This document shows positions 51,001 to 63,900 of a stretch of DNA of 64,000 bases, piece by piece. The stretch's first letter is position 1. Every line of letters begins with the position of its first letter. Both the position numbers and the translations under genes were made by a program. Under the pieces are notes generated by a model. That model was not told the origin of the DNA, did not search any database, and worked only from the letters and a program-made list of their open reading frames with translations. The stretch comes from Diphasiastrum complanatum. Taxonomy: Eukaryota > Streptophyta > Lycopodiopsida > Lycopodiales > Lycopodiaceae. The stretch spans positions 21,434,988 to 21,498,987 of the forward strand of contig CM055110.1 of NCBI GenBank assembly GCA_029204225.1. The letters are read 5' to 3'.

Positions 51001-54000
51001 TTTTATACATTCCTGCTCTGCTTTATTTGGATTGTGGCTCGTCTCTTTTTTTGCACAATGGATCAAAGGAAAAATGTAACAAAGAGTAGGCCCCAAAAAG
51101 AATATATTGAACTCATGTGACAGCAATAAGCTTGAAATGTGGCCTTTTCATTTCAGATGAGGAACCCAAAGGAGGTTACAAAGGAGGAGTATAACAGTTT
51201 TTGTAAGAGCACTTTCAAGGAGTTTGTAGACCCAATAGCGTACACTCACTTCTCAACAGAGGTATCATTGCTCTCTTTAATAATTATCTCTGGTGACTAA
51301 ACCTAGATCTAATCTTCAACAGAATTTGTGTCCCTTGTTGAATTTGGCCATCATTTGGTGGGGCTTCAAATGTATTGAACTAGGTGACCGTGCAGTTAAG
51401 CACCCTACTTAAGATGGCACTTTCATGAATTTGGACATGTTCTCAAAAACTTGAAAATGTGGATTTTGTAACTCAAATTTAAATGCTTGAATGCAAAACG
51501 GAATTTGAGGAGAATGCCTTCTCTCTATGTATGTGTTGTTGATACAACTTTGTATCTTTTTAGCAGGGAAGAATTTGATGTCAACGTTTTCATTGGAATG
51601 TGTGGTGCTAGCCCTTTTGGTAACTTGGTTTTAGCCTTGGTTGGTTATATTAGTAGACACCCGTATTTTTAGCCTCTTTTCACTGGGGCACCAAGTTTTA
51701 GGTTTACTTCTATTCAAAAATCTACTTATATGTGTGTAGATTGGAAGAAGATTGAATGTAAAAAAGAGAGTCCTGTAAGGCATTCTACTTCTTTATTAGG
51801 GTAAAAACCCTAAAACTTTCAAGATTGCTGAGCTTTCATTTTGCAAGCATTTGTTGCAAAAATCATAAAAAATGCTAGGCCTTTATTAGTTCTCTAGTTT
51901 GGCCTTCTATAAGTTTCTAATAAGGCTTCTGATTATACAGGTTGGTACACAACTATCAGTTCTCTTTTCATTTGTTTTTGATCAAATGTTTGATGTCATT
52001 TCATCGACTCTTTTTTCCAATGCTTAATGCCTTAAAAACCATTTTCGCACTTTGTTGAAGCCATAACTTTCTGACATATTCCTCTAGACAAGCTGGACTG
52101 ATCTGTTCTTATGTCCTTGCAGGGAGAAATTGAATTTAGAAGTGTCCTTTTCATTCCTGGAATGGCACCTTTTTCTTCAGAAGAGATGTACTCTCAAAAG
52201 CCGAAAAATATTCGTCTGTATGTCAAGCGAGTGTTTATCTCTGATGAGTTTGAAGGAGAGCTGGTAAGAGATTCGTTGTCTGTTAATTAGCGTGTTTAAT
52301 TGCTAGATGGCATGATTTCGTAGCTCAGATGCAATAAAATATAGACTAACTTGTTGAAGGAACTCAAGTTGTCTGGATGTTGGAAATAAATTTTTTTTCC
52401 CTTTTTATCACTAAAGCATATTTACCCTGTCATCACTTACAACTCAAAGACGGTTCAGAAGGAATCTAACACTACATGACATTGCAGTTTCCACGCTACT
52501 TTGGCTTTGTGAAGGGAGTCATTGATTCAAATGATCTTCCACTTAATGTTTCAAGAGAAATCCTCCAAGAAAGTCGTGTTGTAAGTCATCTACTCTTATT
52601 CGCTAATTTGGTTAAAGACATGCCTTATTTTTAGGGGGCTGTATGTCGCTTGTAGGTGTGTCTCATTGTATTAGGAATATAATCACTTTTTTTCTTCAAA
52701 GGTTTCTATCTGAATGTTTATATTAAAATAATGGCCTACCTTTTCAATGCTCGATACATCAGACTTTCCTGGCTTTGTTTGTTTAGCTTTGTCTTTGCTT
52801 GTGATGCTGTGATGTGCCAATTGTAGGTGCTGGAGAGTTTGTTATCACACCTTGGGAACCCGAGAATGTTGTTTCCACCTGCCTCTTGACACAGAAATGT
52901 GTTGGAACATTTCCCTGCAAGGGTTGGGAATGTCCCCCCTGCAGGGGCAACACATTCCCACTTCTTCCCCCATGTTCCCCATGGAGCTCGAGAAATTCCC
53001 CTCCCTGCATAATATTTTTCTTCCCTGTCTGGATAATTAGATTCTGATGCCTAACATTGCCTATATAAAAAATTTGAGTGGTTGACCATTATTCTGACGA
53101 ATCAAAATTTTTTGTTCAAAAAATGTCATGACTTCACATACCCTCATTCCTTCTTGCTCCGAAATGTTCCCTTTCTCACCACTCTTCCTGTTCCGTGGCA
53201 ACTACGGTGCCATTTTTTAAATTGAGGAAAGAGAATGACTCTTCACTGTATTTTGTTGTCTCCTTTTCTCTATGCCTTTTGATGGGTCAAAGATGGCTTG
53301 CTCCTTGGTGTCAGCTAGGCTGACTTGGAAAAGGTTGAATTTGAGCTCAGTTGATTATGATGTAAAGCTCCGATGGACCTAACTAATCCATGTCATAGAT
53401 GCACTGAATCGAATCGCGATTCAGAAATGCATTTCGGGATTTTCCCAGAATCGCGCAGAATTTTTTTTTTTTTTTGAATTTTTTTTAGGCAATATGGGTA
53501 TCAGATGAAAGCACTGATTCAGAGCATTATATGACTGTGTAGTTTGCCAACTGTTTCGGGTGCGAAACACCAAAAAGTGTGTTTTCACTCAAGGAGTTGG
53601 AAGGCCAAATCATGAAGAGGCCTTACCGTCGGGGCCGGGGTCTACCGGCAGCCCCCGGACCCCGCCGTTGGGCGGTGTTGCCCCCCAAACCCTTTCTCGG
53701 GGGCTTACCGCCCCCCGAACCCCCTGTTTCCCGGGGGACTACTGCCCCCCGAACCCCCTAGAGCTTCCTGCTATATAGACACTGTAGATAAAAATGCTAC
53801 CACCCCCCCTAGATAAAAATGGGTTCCAAATGCGCGCCGAGAAGGGCCCAATATTTATGCCCCCAATTGTATGCACATTGCACTCACATCTCCAGTGAAA
53901 CGATTGCAAAAGTGATCATCCATACAGTTGATAGCCCAAACTATAGGATTAGCATTTACTGAAAACCAGAGCAAATGACAACCAGATAGCTACTGAAAAT

Positions 54001-56607
54001 AAGATCTGTTTGTGCCTCATCTATTGCACTTCTGAGAGGCAAAACACTGGTTTGACCATTGATCCCCTAAAAGAATTTCAGCCATAAGCTATTTTTCCAT
54101 TTTTTTTTTTTTTTTTTTGTGATTCTGGGTTCAGAATCGCAATTCTGCGAATTGCGATTCGCGAATCGCGGACCCAGCGAATCGCAATTCGGTGTATCCA
54201 TTTCAGCTTTGAGGATCATCATCACAAAGATTTAGGAAGCTTTGTGACTATGTAGCTAGAAAAAGGATTGCTTATGCCCCTTTTTCGTAACTGAAGCTTG
54301 GCTGTAAGAAGTTTGAGTTTTATTTTTTTTAACTTGATGGTGGTTGTTAATCAGTCAGTTGTTGGCTTAATGTTTTCATGTTGAGTTTTTGTACATATTC
54401 TGTTCTTAACAAATGGGACACACTTCTTTTCCTCCTGTATATAACACGGCGATTTTGAGCAGGTACGAATCATGAAAAAACGCCTTGTTAGGAAGACCTT
54501 TGATATGATCGAGGAGATAGCATCAAGAGAAAACAAGGAGGTCAGTGATTTGGGAATTCTGAGTACTATGCACTCTGGTCATCGTTACAAAATCAATTCC
54601 AATGTTTCAAAGTATCAGGCCATTTTCATGTGAAGTTTCTGTGGAAAGGTTGCATTTTATTCTAGGGCATGTTTTCTTCCTCAAAGTAGCCTCTACTTCC
54701 CTTCATCACGTTTCAATAAATAAACTCTTTAGTAAATAATTCATATCAAACTTTTTCTCAAGCAGGACTACAAGACTTTCTGGACAAACTTCGGGAAGAA
54801 TTTAAAGTTGGGGTGCATTGAGGACTCTGGAAATCATTCACGTCTGGCCCCTTTACTACGCTTCTATTCGTCGAAACATGAAGATGAGCTAATCAGTCTG
54901 ACAGAATACGTAGAGAATATGAAAGAAGATCAGAAAGCAATTTACTATTTAGCTTCGGAGACAGTCAAGAGTGCCAAAAGCGCACCATTTTTAGAGGAGC
55001 TGCTGAAAAGGGATTATGAGGTCTGCAATCTGTGTAGTGGTTCATTTGGTTCTTTCTACATCTATCTGTAAAAATGACAGTAGGTAGATTTATACACTTT
55101 AGCTTGAGTTTGATGGTACTGTCCACCTTCTAGGTGCTATTTTTGGTGGAGCCTGTTGATGAGGTTGCTGTAACAAATCTTCAATCTTTCAAGGATAAGA
55201 AGTTTGTCGACATAAGCAAGGAAGATCTAGATCTCGGTAAGAGAACAGTTCTTGTTAGATATAACGTCCTTCTAATGCGCTCATTACGTTTGTAATTTTA
55301 TGCAGGGAGGTATGATCAATGCTTAGGAATACTACTGTAGCACTACCTTGTTATTTATGCTAAATTTCATGTTTGCTGCTTTTATTGTGAGCTTGTTGAT
55401 CAATTTTCATGTTATTGTTTCACTCCAAGTTCTTCTTTTAACCAGTGGAGTTCCGTTTTTACCATGCAGGTGATGTTGACGAAGAAAAAGAAAAGGAAAT
55501 AGAGAAAGAATACCGTTTGCTATGTGATTGGATGAAGCAGAATCTTGGTGACAAGGTGGCCAAGGTGCAAGTATCAAAGCGTCTTAGTTCATCACCATGC
55601 ATCCTCGTTTCTGGAAAATTTGGCTGGTCTGCCAACATGGAAAGGTTTGGCCTCCAAAAATTGCATATTTATTTGATCAAGCAAGTAGTAATGCCTACAG
55701 TTGATACAAGCACATCATAAAGTTAGACTTGAAAGGTGAAGAAGAAACTGCTAACCCGTAGGATCTGGTTTTATATGGCTGCAGAATCATGAAAGCACAG
55801 ACACTAGGTGATGCATCTCAGCTGGAGTTCATGCGTGGAAGAAGAATTCTGGAGATCAATCCCAATCATCCGATCATTCAGGATCTGAATGTAATTTTTT
55901 CCTTATTCCAATCTCTTCCATCTTCAAAGAGTTTTTTGGTCCCATTTTATGTTTATTGAGTGACTTTATTTGGGAGCTCTTTTTAAGGTTCAACAATCGA
56001 CTTCACCTGCTGTTATACTTGTTTATGAGATTTCAATTGTACAGGAAGCATGCAAAAATACACCGAGAAATCCCAAGGTGCAACAGCTTGTTGATTTGTT
56101 GTATGAAACAGCTCTTCTATCAAGCGGTTTCAGTGTGAGTTTTTTGAAATTCTTTCTACATTTGTCCCTGAAACTTTAACTTTTTTTCTGCTTCTTGTTT
56201 CTTTCTGGTTGCAAGAGATTTACAACTATTTAAAGCAATTAGGAGTAATTGTGTTTCAAGTATCGTCAGTGTCTTTCCAAGTATTCAGCTGTAGTTTTAC
56301 TCTTCAAGTGTTACTGTGTTCTATCAGATCCTTTTACAAATGATAATTATTTCTACAATCAGTGTCTTATCTTCTCTCACTGATGCAGCCTGAAAATCCT
56401 GCTGAATATGGCGGAAGAGTGTATGAAATGATGGCCCTTGCTCTTACGGGAAAAGAATCTCAGGCGTACGGGGCTCCAGAAGTAGTTTTACCTGAGGTGG
56501 AGGGTGAAGATGAAAATGAAGATGAAGGTGATGTAGATGAAGATTCTGATGATGAGGTTGTTGAACCATCCGAAGTTAGAACAGAAAGTGATCCTTGGAA
56601 GAGCTGA
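48016..56607 (+). CDS. HSP90C: Chloroplast heat shock protein 90 (HSP90C)
   Basis: ATP-dependent stromal chaperone, 850 residues in 20 exons, all GT-AG and in phase: 48016-48114, 48516-48830, 49093-49166, 49370-49495, 49582-49675, 49764-49850, 49968-50111, 50256-50372, 50708-50776, 50892-50954, 51157-51261, 52123-52263, 52488-52580, 54463-54540, 54766-55020, 55134-55236, 55470-55644, 55785-55890, 56045-56134, 56389-56607. Residues 1 to about 120 are a Ser/Ala-rich transit-peptide-like region ending near IKCSATVAE. The ATPase domain shows E160, N164 and D167 (FLRELVSNASDAL), DTGIGM (206-211) and GQFGVGF (250-256). An acidic charged linker lies at about 353-375. The middle domain has the catalytic-Arg box NVSRE (R501). 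The C-terminus ends [13 protein letters not shown], typical of plastid HSP90 and unlike cytosolic MEEVD or ER KDEL. Arabidopsis HSP90-5 is about 780 residues; the surplus is mainly in the N-terminal extension. Start context AGCAATGGC is good. No break seen. Confidence 0.97.
52581..54462 (+). other. Long intron 13 of HSP90C
   Basis: At 1.88 kb this is the longest intron of the gene; most others are 100-400 bp, intron 11 being 861 bp. Its length comes partly from a MITE-like element (53,398-54,199) and partly from a second GC-richer stretch at about 52,850-53,200 of unknown origin. Confidence 0.85.
53398..54199. mobile_element. MITE-like element in HSP90C intron 13
   Basis: The left end GATGCACTGAATCG..AATCGCGATTC and the reverse complement of the right end GGATACACCGAATTGCGATTC are imperfect inverted repeats, rich in GAATCGCGATTC-type palindromes, extending some 80 bp to a CCCAGAATC box. 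The interior holds T runs at both ends and a very GC-rich core (53,620-53,765). Length is about 0.8 kb with no coding region. A target-site duplication was not evident. Superfamily unclear (hAT-like ends possible). Confidence 0.5.
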
Positions 56608-56896
56608 ATGCACTCAATTGACATGTATAGAAGGACATTTAAGCATCCAAAAAGGATGTCTAATTTTGTGTAGTCTAGATAGATTCGCTTCAGAAATTGA
56701 TTTATCTAAGGCAACGAGTGTTTTCAAAAGAACGGGTTACTTATGTGCATCACTCGAAGCAAAGCTTCACTACTGCAGCTTGTTAATCAGATATAGAGAG
56801 TGAGCTCCATCCATGCGGCCTTAGATTAACGGGTATGGAACACATCTTATTTAGGTGGAATCATTTATTGTATCTTTGAACCCTGAGCTGACATGA

Positions 56897-56902
56897 AATA
56901 AA
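56897..56902 (+). terminator. Poly(A) signal of HSP90C
   Basis: AATAAA 290 bp after the stop codon, in GACATGAAATAAAGACTC. It is the first canonical signal seen downstream. Confidence 0.5.
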
Positions 56903-56907
56903 GACTC

Positions 56908-57850
56908 TCATACTTTTGATAAATCGTTGGATGAAAAGGTCTTTTCATATTTTATTTGCAAATGATTATTCAAAGAATCTTATTGATATTGAGGTTTAGC
57001 CACCTAGGATGCTCTTATCACTCAATTGATTGCGGTGGGTTTAGCCACCTAGGATGCTGTATCCTTGTGCAAATAATTTTGAATGGTTCAGAATATGAGT
57101 TCTCTAATGGCATTATAGGCTTGGACACATCCACTTCAAGTCAATGGACTCAATGTGCCAAGTGGAGTTTGCTTTTGGCATACCGAATGCTTTGGCAAGT
57201 GATGTAAAGTTTTGTAAAGCTCGTCTTTGGCCCAAGCACATAAGCTACCATTTGCTAAATCTATCACAAGATCTATCATGTACTTTTAGTACATGATTTT
57301 TTTATCAACGCATTAGAATATCCAATGTAAGCTTTGTCAGCCCAAAAGGAGCTATTAGCCTAAAGAACACGCGGTTCCCTCTTTAGGTCCTTCAAGGTAC
57401 CCTAATAAGGATAATAGGCCAACAAGGGCGAAATACATTAAGTAAGACTTAACAATCGCTAACTATCCCTCAAGATAGTTATGTTTAGTTAAGTTAGAAC
57501 ATTGTCTATAAGTAAGCAAGAGACACCATTTGAAGGGATCTTTTGGCTCATTTGCAAAGAAGAGCAATAAGCTTCCTCTTTGTGAATGTGAGCCTTGGGA
57601 CTAGAGCTTGCTATGTCTCATGTGCTCAATCCACATGAATCCCATCCCAGTTTGTAATTGGCCATCTCAACATGAATGTTTTGTACGTTTCTTGATCTTA
57701 GCTTTAGTTTCATTAGTATGGCTATATGATTGGGTTTGGCACATGACAAGATCTTCTCTACCTCTAGAGTTAATACTCATATACAAAATCTTCTACTACT
57801 ATGAGCATTGGCGAAACTCCTATGTTTGTGAAATTCATAGATGAATTTAG
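56908..57850. other. Intergenic, nothing certain
   Basis: A 20-base motif GTTTAGCCACCTAGGATGCT occurs twice (about 56,994 and 57,040). The segment 57,350-57,560 resembles LTR-type sequence but no partner was found. Confidence 0.3.
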
Positions 57851-57854
57851 TAGG

Positions 57855-58600
57855 TTTTGTTGAGTATGTCTCTTATTTTTAGAAATGATGTGTTTGAAAG
57901 TTTTTTCAAATTCAAGATTCTTATTGAGAATTGATTTGATTACAAGGTCAAAGTTTTCAAAAGTGATAACAGAGGTGAAGGTGTTTATGATAATTTAATG
58001 ATCTTTGTGATAACTAGGAAGACATCAAGAAGGAGCTCTCTTGCCCTTGTAAATCTCAAAAAAATGAGAGTTGAAAGGAGGAGCAAGACTCTTTGTGAGT
58101 GTGCAACGGCCTTGAGGTTGGATGCAATTTTATCTAAAAAGTTTTGAGATGAAGTTTTTGCAATAGTGTCTAGTGATTATATGTATAGTTAAACACCTCA
58201 TGAGATGTTGTATAAAGAAAAAGGAAAGGCTTGAGGGTTCTTGCTTCATATTTTGTTAATGTGCCTTTGGAAGGATAATACCAAAGAGAACCCATCTTCC
58301 ATTAAGGGGATATGGTAGGTTATGGATTATTAAGGAAAGGATGGGTTCTTGCTTCATATTTTGTTCATGTGCCTTTGGAAGGATAATACCAAAGAGAACC
58401 CATCTTCCATTAAGGGGATTATGGTAGGTTATGGATTATTAAGGAAAGGATATAAAGTGTACATTTCATCTAGTGAAAAGTCTGTTGTCCCTAGAGATGT
58501 GATCTTTGATGGGAGTAGCATGTACAAGTTTATTATTGCACTCACTTTTACAATCACTTATACTTTCAAAATTCAAAGTAGATTAACATAACTGGTTGAC
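57855..58600 (+). pseudogene. Decayed Ty1/copia integrase with 108-bp tandem duplication
   Basis: Plus-strand pieces read KVFKSDNRGEGVYDN (cf. the SDNGGEY box), VERRSKTLCECA, TPHEMLYKEK, then KGYKVYISSSEKSVVPRDVI. This is the integrase core to post-integrase order of copia. The segment 58,235-58,342 is repeated almost exactly at 58,343-58,450. No RT follows; a Pro/Ser-rich frame at 58,601-58,831 may be the linker to it. Confidence 0.7.
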
Positions 58601-58831
58601 TTGGTCAGCCAATCATCTACGCCTAAGGCTTCATCTCCTTCCTTCCCAAAAGCCCCAGATTTGGCTAGGAAAACAATCAATCCTAAATCAATAGTACTTT
58701 TATCTACTGGTCATCCAAACAATTTTGATTCTTCACTAGTTAAGTGTCGCACTCAACTATTGGCAGATCTACATGTAGATCGACATAGAAACCGTTCCAA
58801 CAATACTTGCGTTATTCTTGGTCTTTATTGA

Positions 58832-60991
58832 TCACATAAAACAAGAAATGTTGTTTTTAATTAACAAATACAAAATCTTTAACCGAAAGTGAAAGGTACT
58901 GTGACCTTATAAAACTGATTGATTTCATCTCAGTAAGGTCATTCACTTTATAAGCAATTTTTGTTTGATAAAAAACCAACGAGAACAAAATCAAAACATT
59001 CACGGTTTTTTCAAAATTTTATGCACTATTATCCCATTTTGAAACTTCCGGCATGCATCAACCATGATATGCAGTGATTTTTAAGATACATAGTAACTGG
59101 GAAATTTGCTTTTCGACTAGTTTTTATAAAACTATATTCAAGCATGAAATTACTCTGATCAACCTACTGTACCTCCTTGTATCATGCATCCAAACATGCA
59201 TACAAGTTCATTCAAACATTTTCAACACTGGAAAAGCACTCTACTGCTTCACATGCATGCATGCAATCTAAACAATTCGGAAAATTTTCAAATTTTACTT
59301 TAAAAATTGCCAACTTCCGATGACCATAACTTGCTATAGGACTCTGATTTGGTCGCTGTAAAGCACAATATAGAGGGAGAGAAGGTTAGCAAGACACTTA
59401 CCACATCACCATGACACGTAAGCTACACATGTGTGAGCTATAACATACTGAAATTGCAGTAGGAGAGCGCACTTTTTTTAGGTGATATTGTCAAAAATCC
59501 TACTCCAGCCCAATATGCATTCAATCAGAGGTTACAAGCACTCTTCTAAAGTTCATTAGAGAGGCATAGAGGCTTCCAACAGGTCTAGCAAGAAATCATA
59601 AGTTCAGATCATGCAAAAATTGCATTTTATGGAGTCCTTCAACAAGCAAAACGTCAAGTTATTGGTGCCTAAGCCACCCAGTTCCAAATTGGATGCATGA
59701 TGGCTCAAATCATAGGCAATCCATCATATATTTTAGCTTGAAAAGATCCAACAGGTTTAGACCACCTATTGAGAGTTATTCATGCTCAAAAAACCTCAAA
59801 AATACACTATTTTTTTGACTTTTTGAGACCCTTAATGGTGTCCAATCCTAACTAAACTTCATGAAATCCTTAGGACAACATCATTACACCTTTGAAAATG
59901 TGCATGCAAAATATTAGCCAAGGGTTTTATGAATATCACCAAAAACATTGAAAAAACCATTAAAGAAACATGTATTTTGACCACTTTTTAACTTTTTTGA
60001 GTGACTCACATCTATGTGTTGGCATGAGAGCTAGTGACCAATCAAAAAGCTAGAAATCCACCAAATTGGTCCAATCAAGTTTGAGATCTCATAAGACACT
60101 CAGCCAATCATGTTAAGAGGAGAAAAAGAAGGGGTCCAATCATGTTTCACTCCCCTTCACCCTAGATTGCTACTTATATGTGACTTAGATCAATTCAACA
60201 CAAGTTTTTTTTTGGAGTTAATGAGATTTCTACACATTTTGAGCAAATCTTGCTTTCTCTCTCTACTCGAGAGCAAGACTTTTCCATACTTAGTTTTTTA
60301 TTGCACACGTCTCCAAACGTGTGTGTACTTGTTTGGTTGATGTATGCATGTTACAAAGTGCTCTTGCCTTAGATTTGTGATATAGATCTTGGATTTCAAT
60401 CTACATTTTGGAGAATTATGAGATATAGATCCGGATCCCAAATGGTATCTCATTATTTACAAAATCTGGATTAAATCTATTTCTCTTTTATTTGAACCTA
60501 TAATTTTCAGATTTCTTAAATACGAGACAATTGGATTGAGATTTATACAACTCTTAGTGTGAAACTATGTTCTGAAAGACTGATTATAGTTATATTAAAT
60601 TATACTTCCAATAAATGGTTATGAATATGGCTCAAAATCTATCAAATGATTCAGATTCAGTGAAGGAATGCCTGAATTCGTGGACTTTAGACTTCCTAGA
60701 CCCAAATGATTATCTCTATTTGATAGTTGATTATTATGATGTAATATTTTTATCACTTGGGATAAGATATTTTATGATTTTGGAGAAATTCCGGTTTGTA
60801 ATAGTATTGGATACTCATTATTGATTTAATCTGATCTTTGATATCTTATACATTGTCCCATGAGGAACTTTTTTAAGAGAGATTGAGAATTTATTTTAAA
60901 AGGGAGAGATGAAGAGATAGAAATAAGACTTTCAATGGATCAGCCGATTGCATAGATTTTTTAAATCCAATAAATGTGCAATGGTTGAACT
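58832..60991. other. No gene recognised
   Basis: AT-rich sequence with several short frames but no family signature, no clear LTR partner and no microsatellite. Confidence 0.35.
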
Positions 60992-63900
60992 TGTTGGAAA
61001 AGAGGGGATTAACAGAATCAATCGTGTGTGAGAAACGAAAATAGATCAAAAAGAAAGACGAACACAAACAAGAAACGAAACTCGAACGAAAAGTGTTTGT
61101 GCGCAGCGGAATGAGCTATATGACTCTTTCCCTAAGCATGACCACACCTATCAAAGACGAACATGGCATTAGTGATAGAAATCACGGTCGTTCTGATTAC
61201 GTAGCCAAATGTTAATTGAACACCAGAAGAGCAACCTTTTGCGAACAACTAGACAAATTAATTGTCGCAAAAGATTCGCGAAGAGAGAGACTATGCTCGA
61301 TTGATAATCAATCGCGAACGATTTGCAAAAGACAAGACTAAAAAAAATTAGTCGTCAAAACAAATTACCAGTTTGAGCAATTAGACAAGTCAAATAGAAT
61401 GAAAACAGACATAACAATACTGACACAGATCTGAACGCAGAACAAAGAGCTGTTATCAGATTAAGTATATCAAATAGACATGTCAATAATGTGGTAGAGC
61501 ACAAGACAATAGCGGGCGAAACCGCGTGCTCTACAAAGCTAATTCAATCTGTAAAAGGAATGAAACCTTATTATTGACAATAAAAAATCAATGCACTTGG
61601 CATCTACTTCGTCTATCTCTGATAAGCTCCTGATGCTAGATTTACACACACTTATCTTAATCTCTTTATCAATCGTCCTTGTTAAATACGCAAATGGTAT
61701 TCAGTATATATACATATTGTTATAGGTGTGTAGATGAAGAAAGTACAGGGTGGATGTGCTGTCTGTAGGAGATCGTGGGTGGCTGTTGTCGTTGTCAAAT
61801 CTGATTGCCTAGTTGCATGGGATGAGCGTGAGAAGGCCGCGACATCAGCTTTCTTGAAACGAACGTTGGTGAAGATGCGAAAAAATGCGACACTCTGACG
61901 AAATGCCTTAGGATTGATTTATAGGGTGCCTTCGACATTTTGTAAGGCAGTTTCGTCTTTTTCGCCTGTCACAAATCACGTGTAAAAACACAGTGTCATG
62001 TTTTTCACCTTTTTCACCTATTAGAATTTACATGTAAATATGCAGACTGTGCGACAATGTGAGTGAAAATGTAGCACGAATGGAGGCAGATTAAAATGGG
62101 ATTTAGGAGAGTAGAGGAAATAAATCCAACGCCCTTTCTTAATCTGGATCCGTGAATGCCTTGATCTTCATACTAAGTAATGGACAAAATTTGTTGTGTG
62201 CATTAACACTGAGTGCTTTCGTAAAAATGTCTTCAACCATCTCCTGCGTTCTGCAGTACGTTAAGCTAACCTCCTTGTTGAGAACCTTGTCCCTGATGTA
62301 GTGATATCTGCTTTCAATGTGCTTACTCCTAGAGTGAAATATAGGGTTGGCCGCTAAGGCAATAGCACTCCGATTATCACAAAATAAAATTGTAGGGCTG
62401 TATGATGCAGATTAACATCTGACAGTAAATTTCTCAACCAAAATGCTTCCTTAATAGATTGAGAAGCGGCAATGTATTCTGCTTCTGTAGAAGAAAGTGC
62501 GATAGAGGTTTTCTTACGACTGTTCCATGAGATAGGACCGCCGTTGAAGAAGAATGTAAATCCAGATGTGGATTTACGATTTTCTACATCTCCTCCCCAG
62601 CTTGCATCAGAATAACCACTGAGCTGATGAAGATTGTCATTGCTGACATCTCCATAGCAGATGCACTGGTCCATGGTAGCTCAAATATATCTCATGACTC
62701 TTATGAGAGCCTTCCAATGGGTAATGCCAGGATTAGCCATGTATTGGCTGAGTGAGCTCACTACAAAAGAGATATCTAGTCTTGTACAGACCATTGCATA
62801 CATGAGAGATCCAAGTATCGATCAATACAGATACTCTCTCATCTACTCTTTTTCCTGCTTGGTCTGGGGACATTGGTCCTTTGACAGATGCAGGTCTGGA
62901 TACATTGGTGAGTGAGCTAATTTAAAATTCATTAGATTGTATCTGTTAAGAACATTGTGAAGATACCTTTGTTGAGTGATATAAATCAGTCGCTTCGCTC
63001 TGCCTCCGTGGATCTGAATTCCCAGACAGAAGTGGGCTTCTATCAGATCAGTCATGTCGAACTCTGAAAACAGCATCTGCTTCGAATCCTTGACCATATT
63101 GGTATTGTTGCTGAAGAGCAACGTATCATCCACGTATAAGGTGATGATAATGAAGGATTGTTGTACTGACTTGAAATAGACATTGCAATCAGCAGTGCTT
63201 GGTTTAAATCCTTGTTCAATGAGGATAATTGATCCTCTGAAATAAAGCTCTGGCAGACTGTTTCAAGTCGTACAGTGCTTTGGGGAGTTTACAGACATGA
63301 TTTTTCATACCTTCCAAAATGTATCCTTCGGGCTGGATCATGTAGATGTCTTTTTGTATAACTCCATTCAGATAGGCTGTTTGTACATCAAGTTGATGCA
63401 CTTCGAGGTCGGCAGCTGCAGCATAAGACATGAGCATTCGGATCGATGAATGTTTGACTACTGGACTGAAAGTCTCGCTGTAGTTGACGTTCGGGATCTA
63501 TGTGAAACCTCGTGCTACCAGTCTTGCCTTCCTTCGATCAATTGCTCCATTGGCATTGTATTTGATCTTAAAGATCCATTTGCAATCAATGATATTGCAG
63601 TCAATAGGAGTTTCGACTAATGACCATGTCTGGTTCTTGATCAGAGAAGATTGCTCTCTGTCCACAGCTTCTCTCTAGAGATCAGAGTTTGATTGGCTGA
63701 GTGCCTCTTCGACTATCGTCGGTTCCTATATCAAGAGATAGGCAGACTCAAGAGTATACCTTGTGGGCTGTGTGCGCACTCAACTTGATCTTCTGGGAGG
63801 ATTTGACTGATGTACCGCTCCTGGGACTTGTTGCTAGGTAGTAGTAACATCTTTGTCTGATTCGCTGTCTTGAAGTGGGTCAATAATAAACATGCCTAAG

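Noticed and set aside
53579-53778. Pro/Gly-rich reading frames in HSP90C intron 13
   Set aside because: They are translations of the GC-rich core of the intronic element, in several frames, with no start context or homology.
57105-57207. Fragment resembling a copia or gypsy start (ASSQWTQCAKWSLLLAYRM)
   Set aside because: Too short and without supporting motifs on either side.
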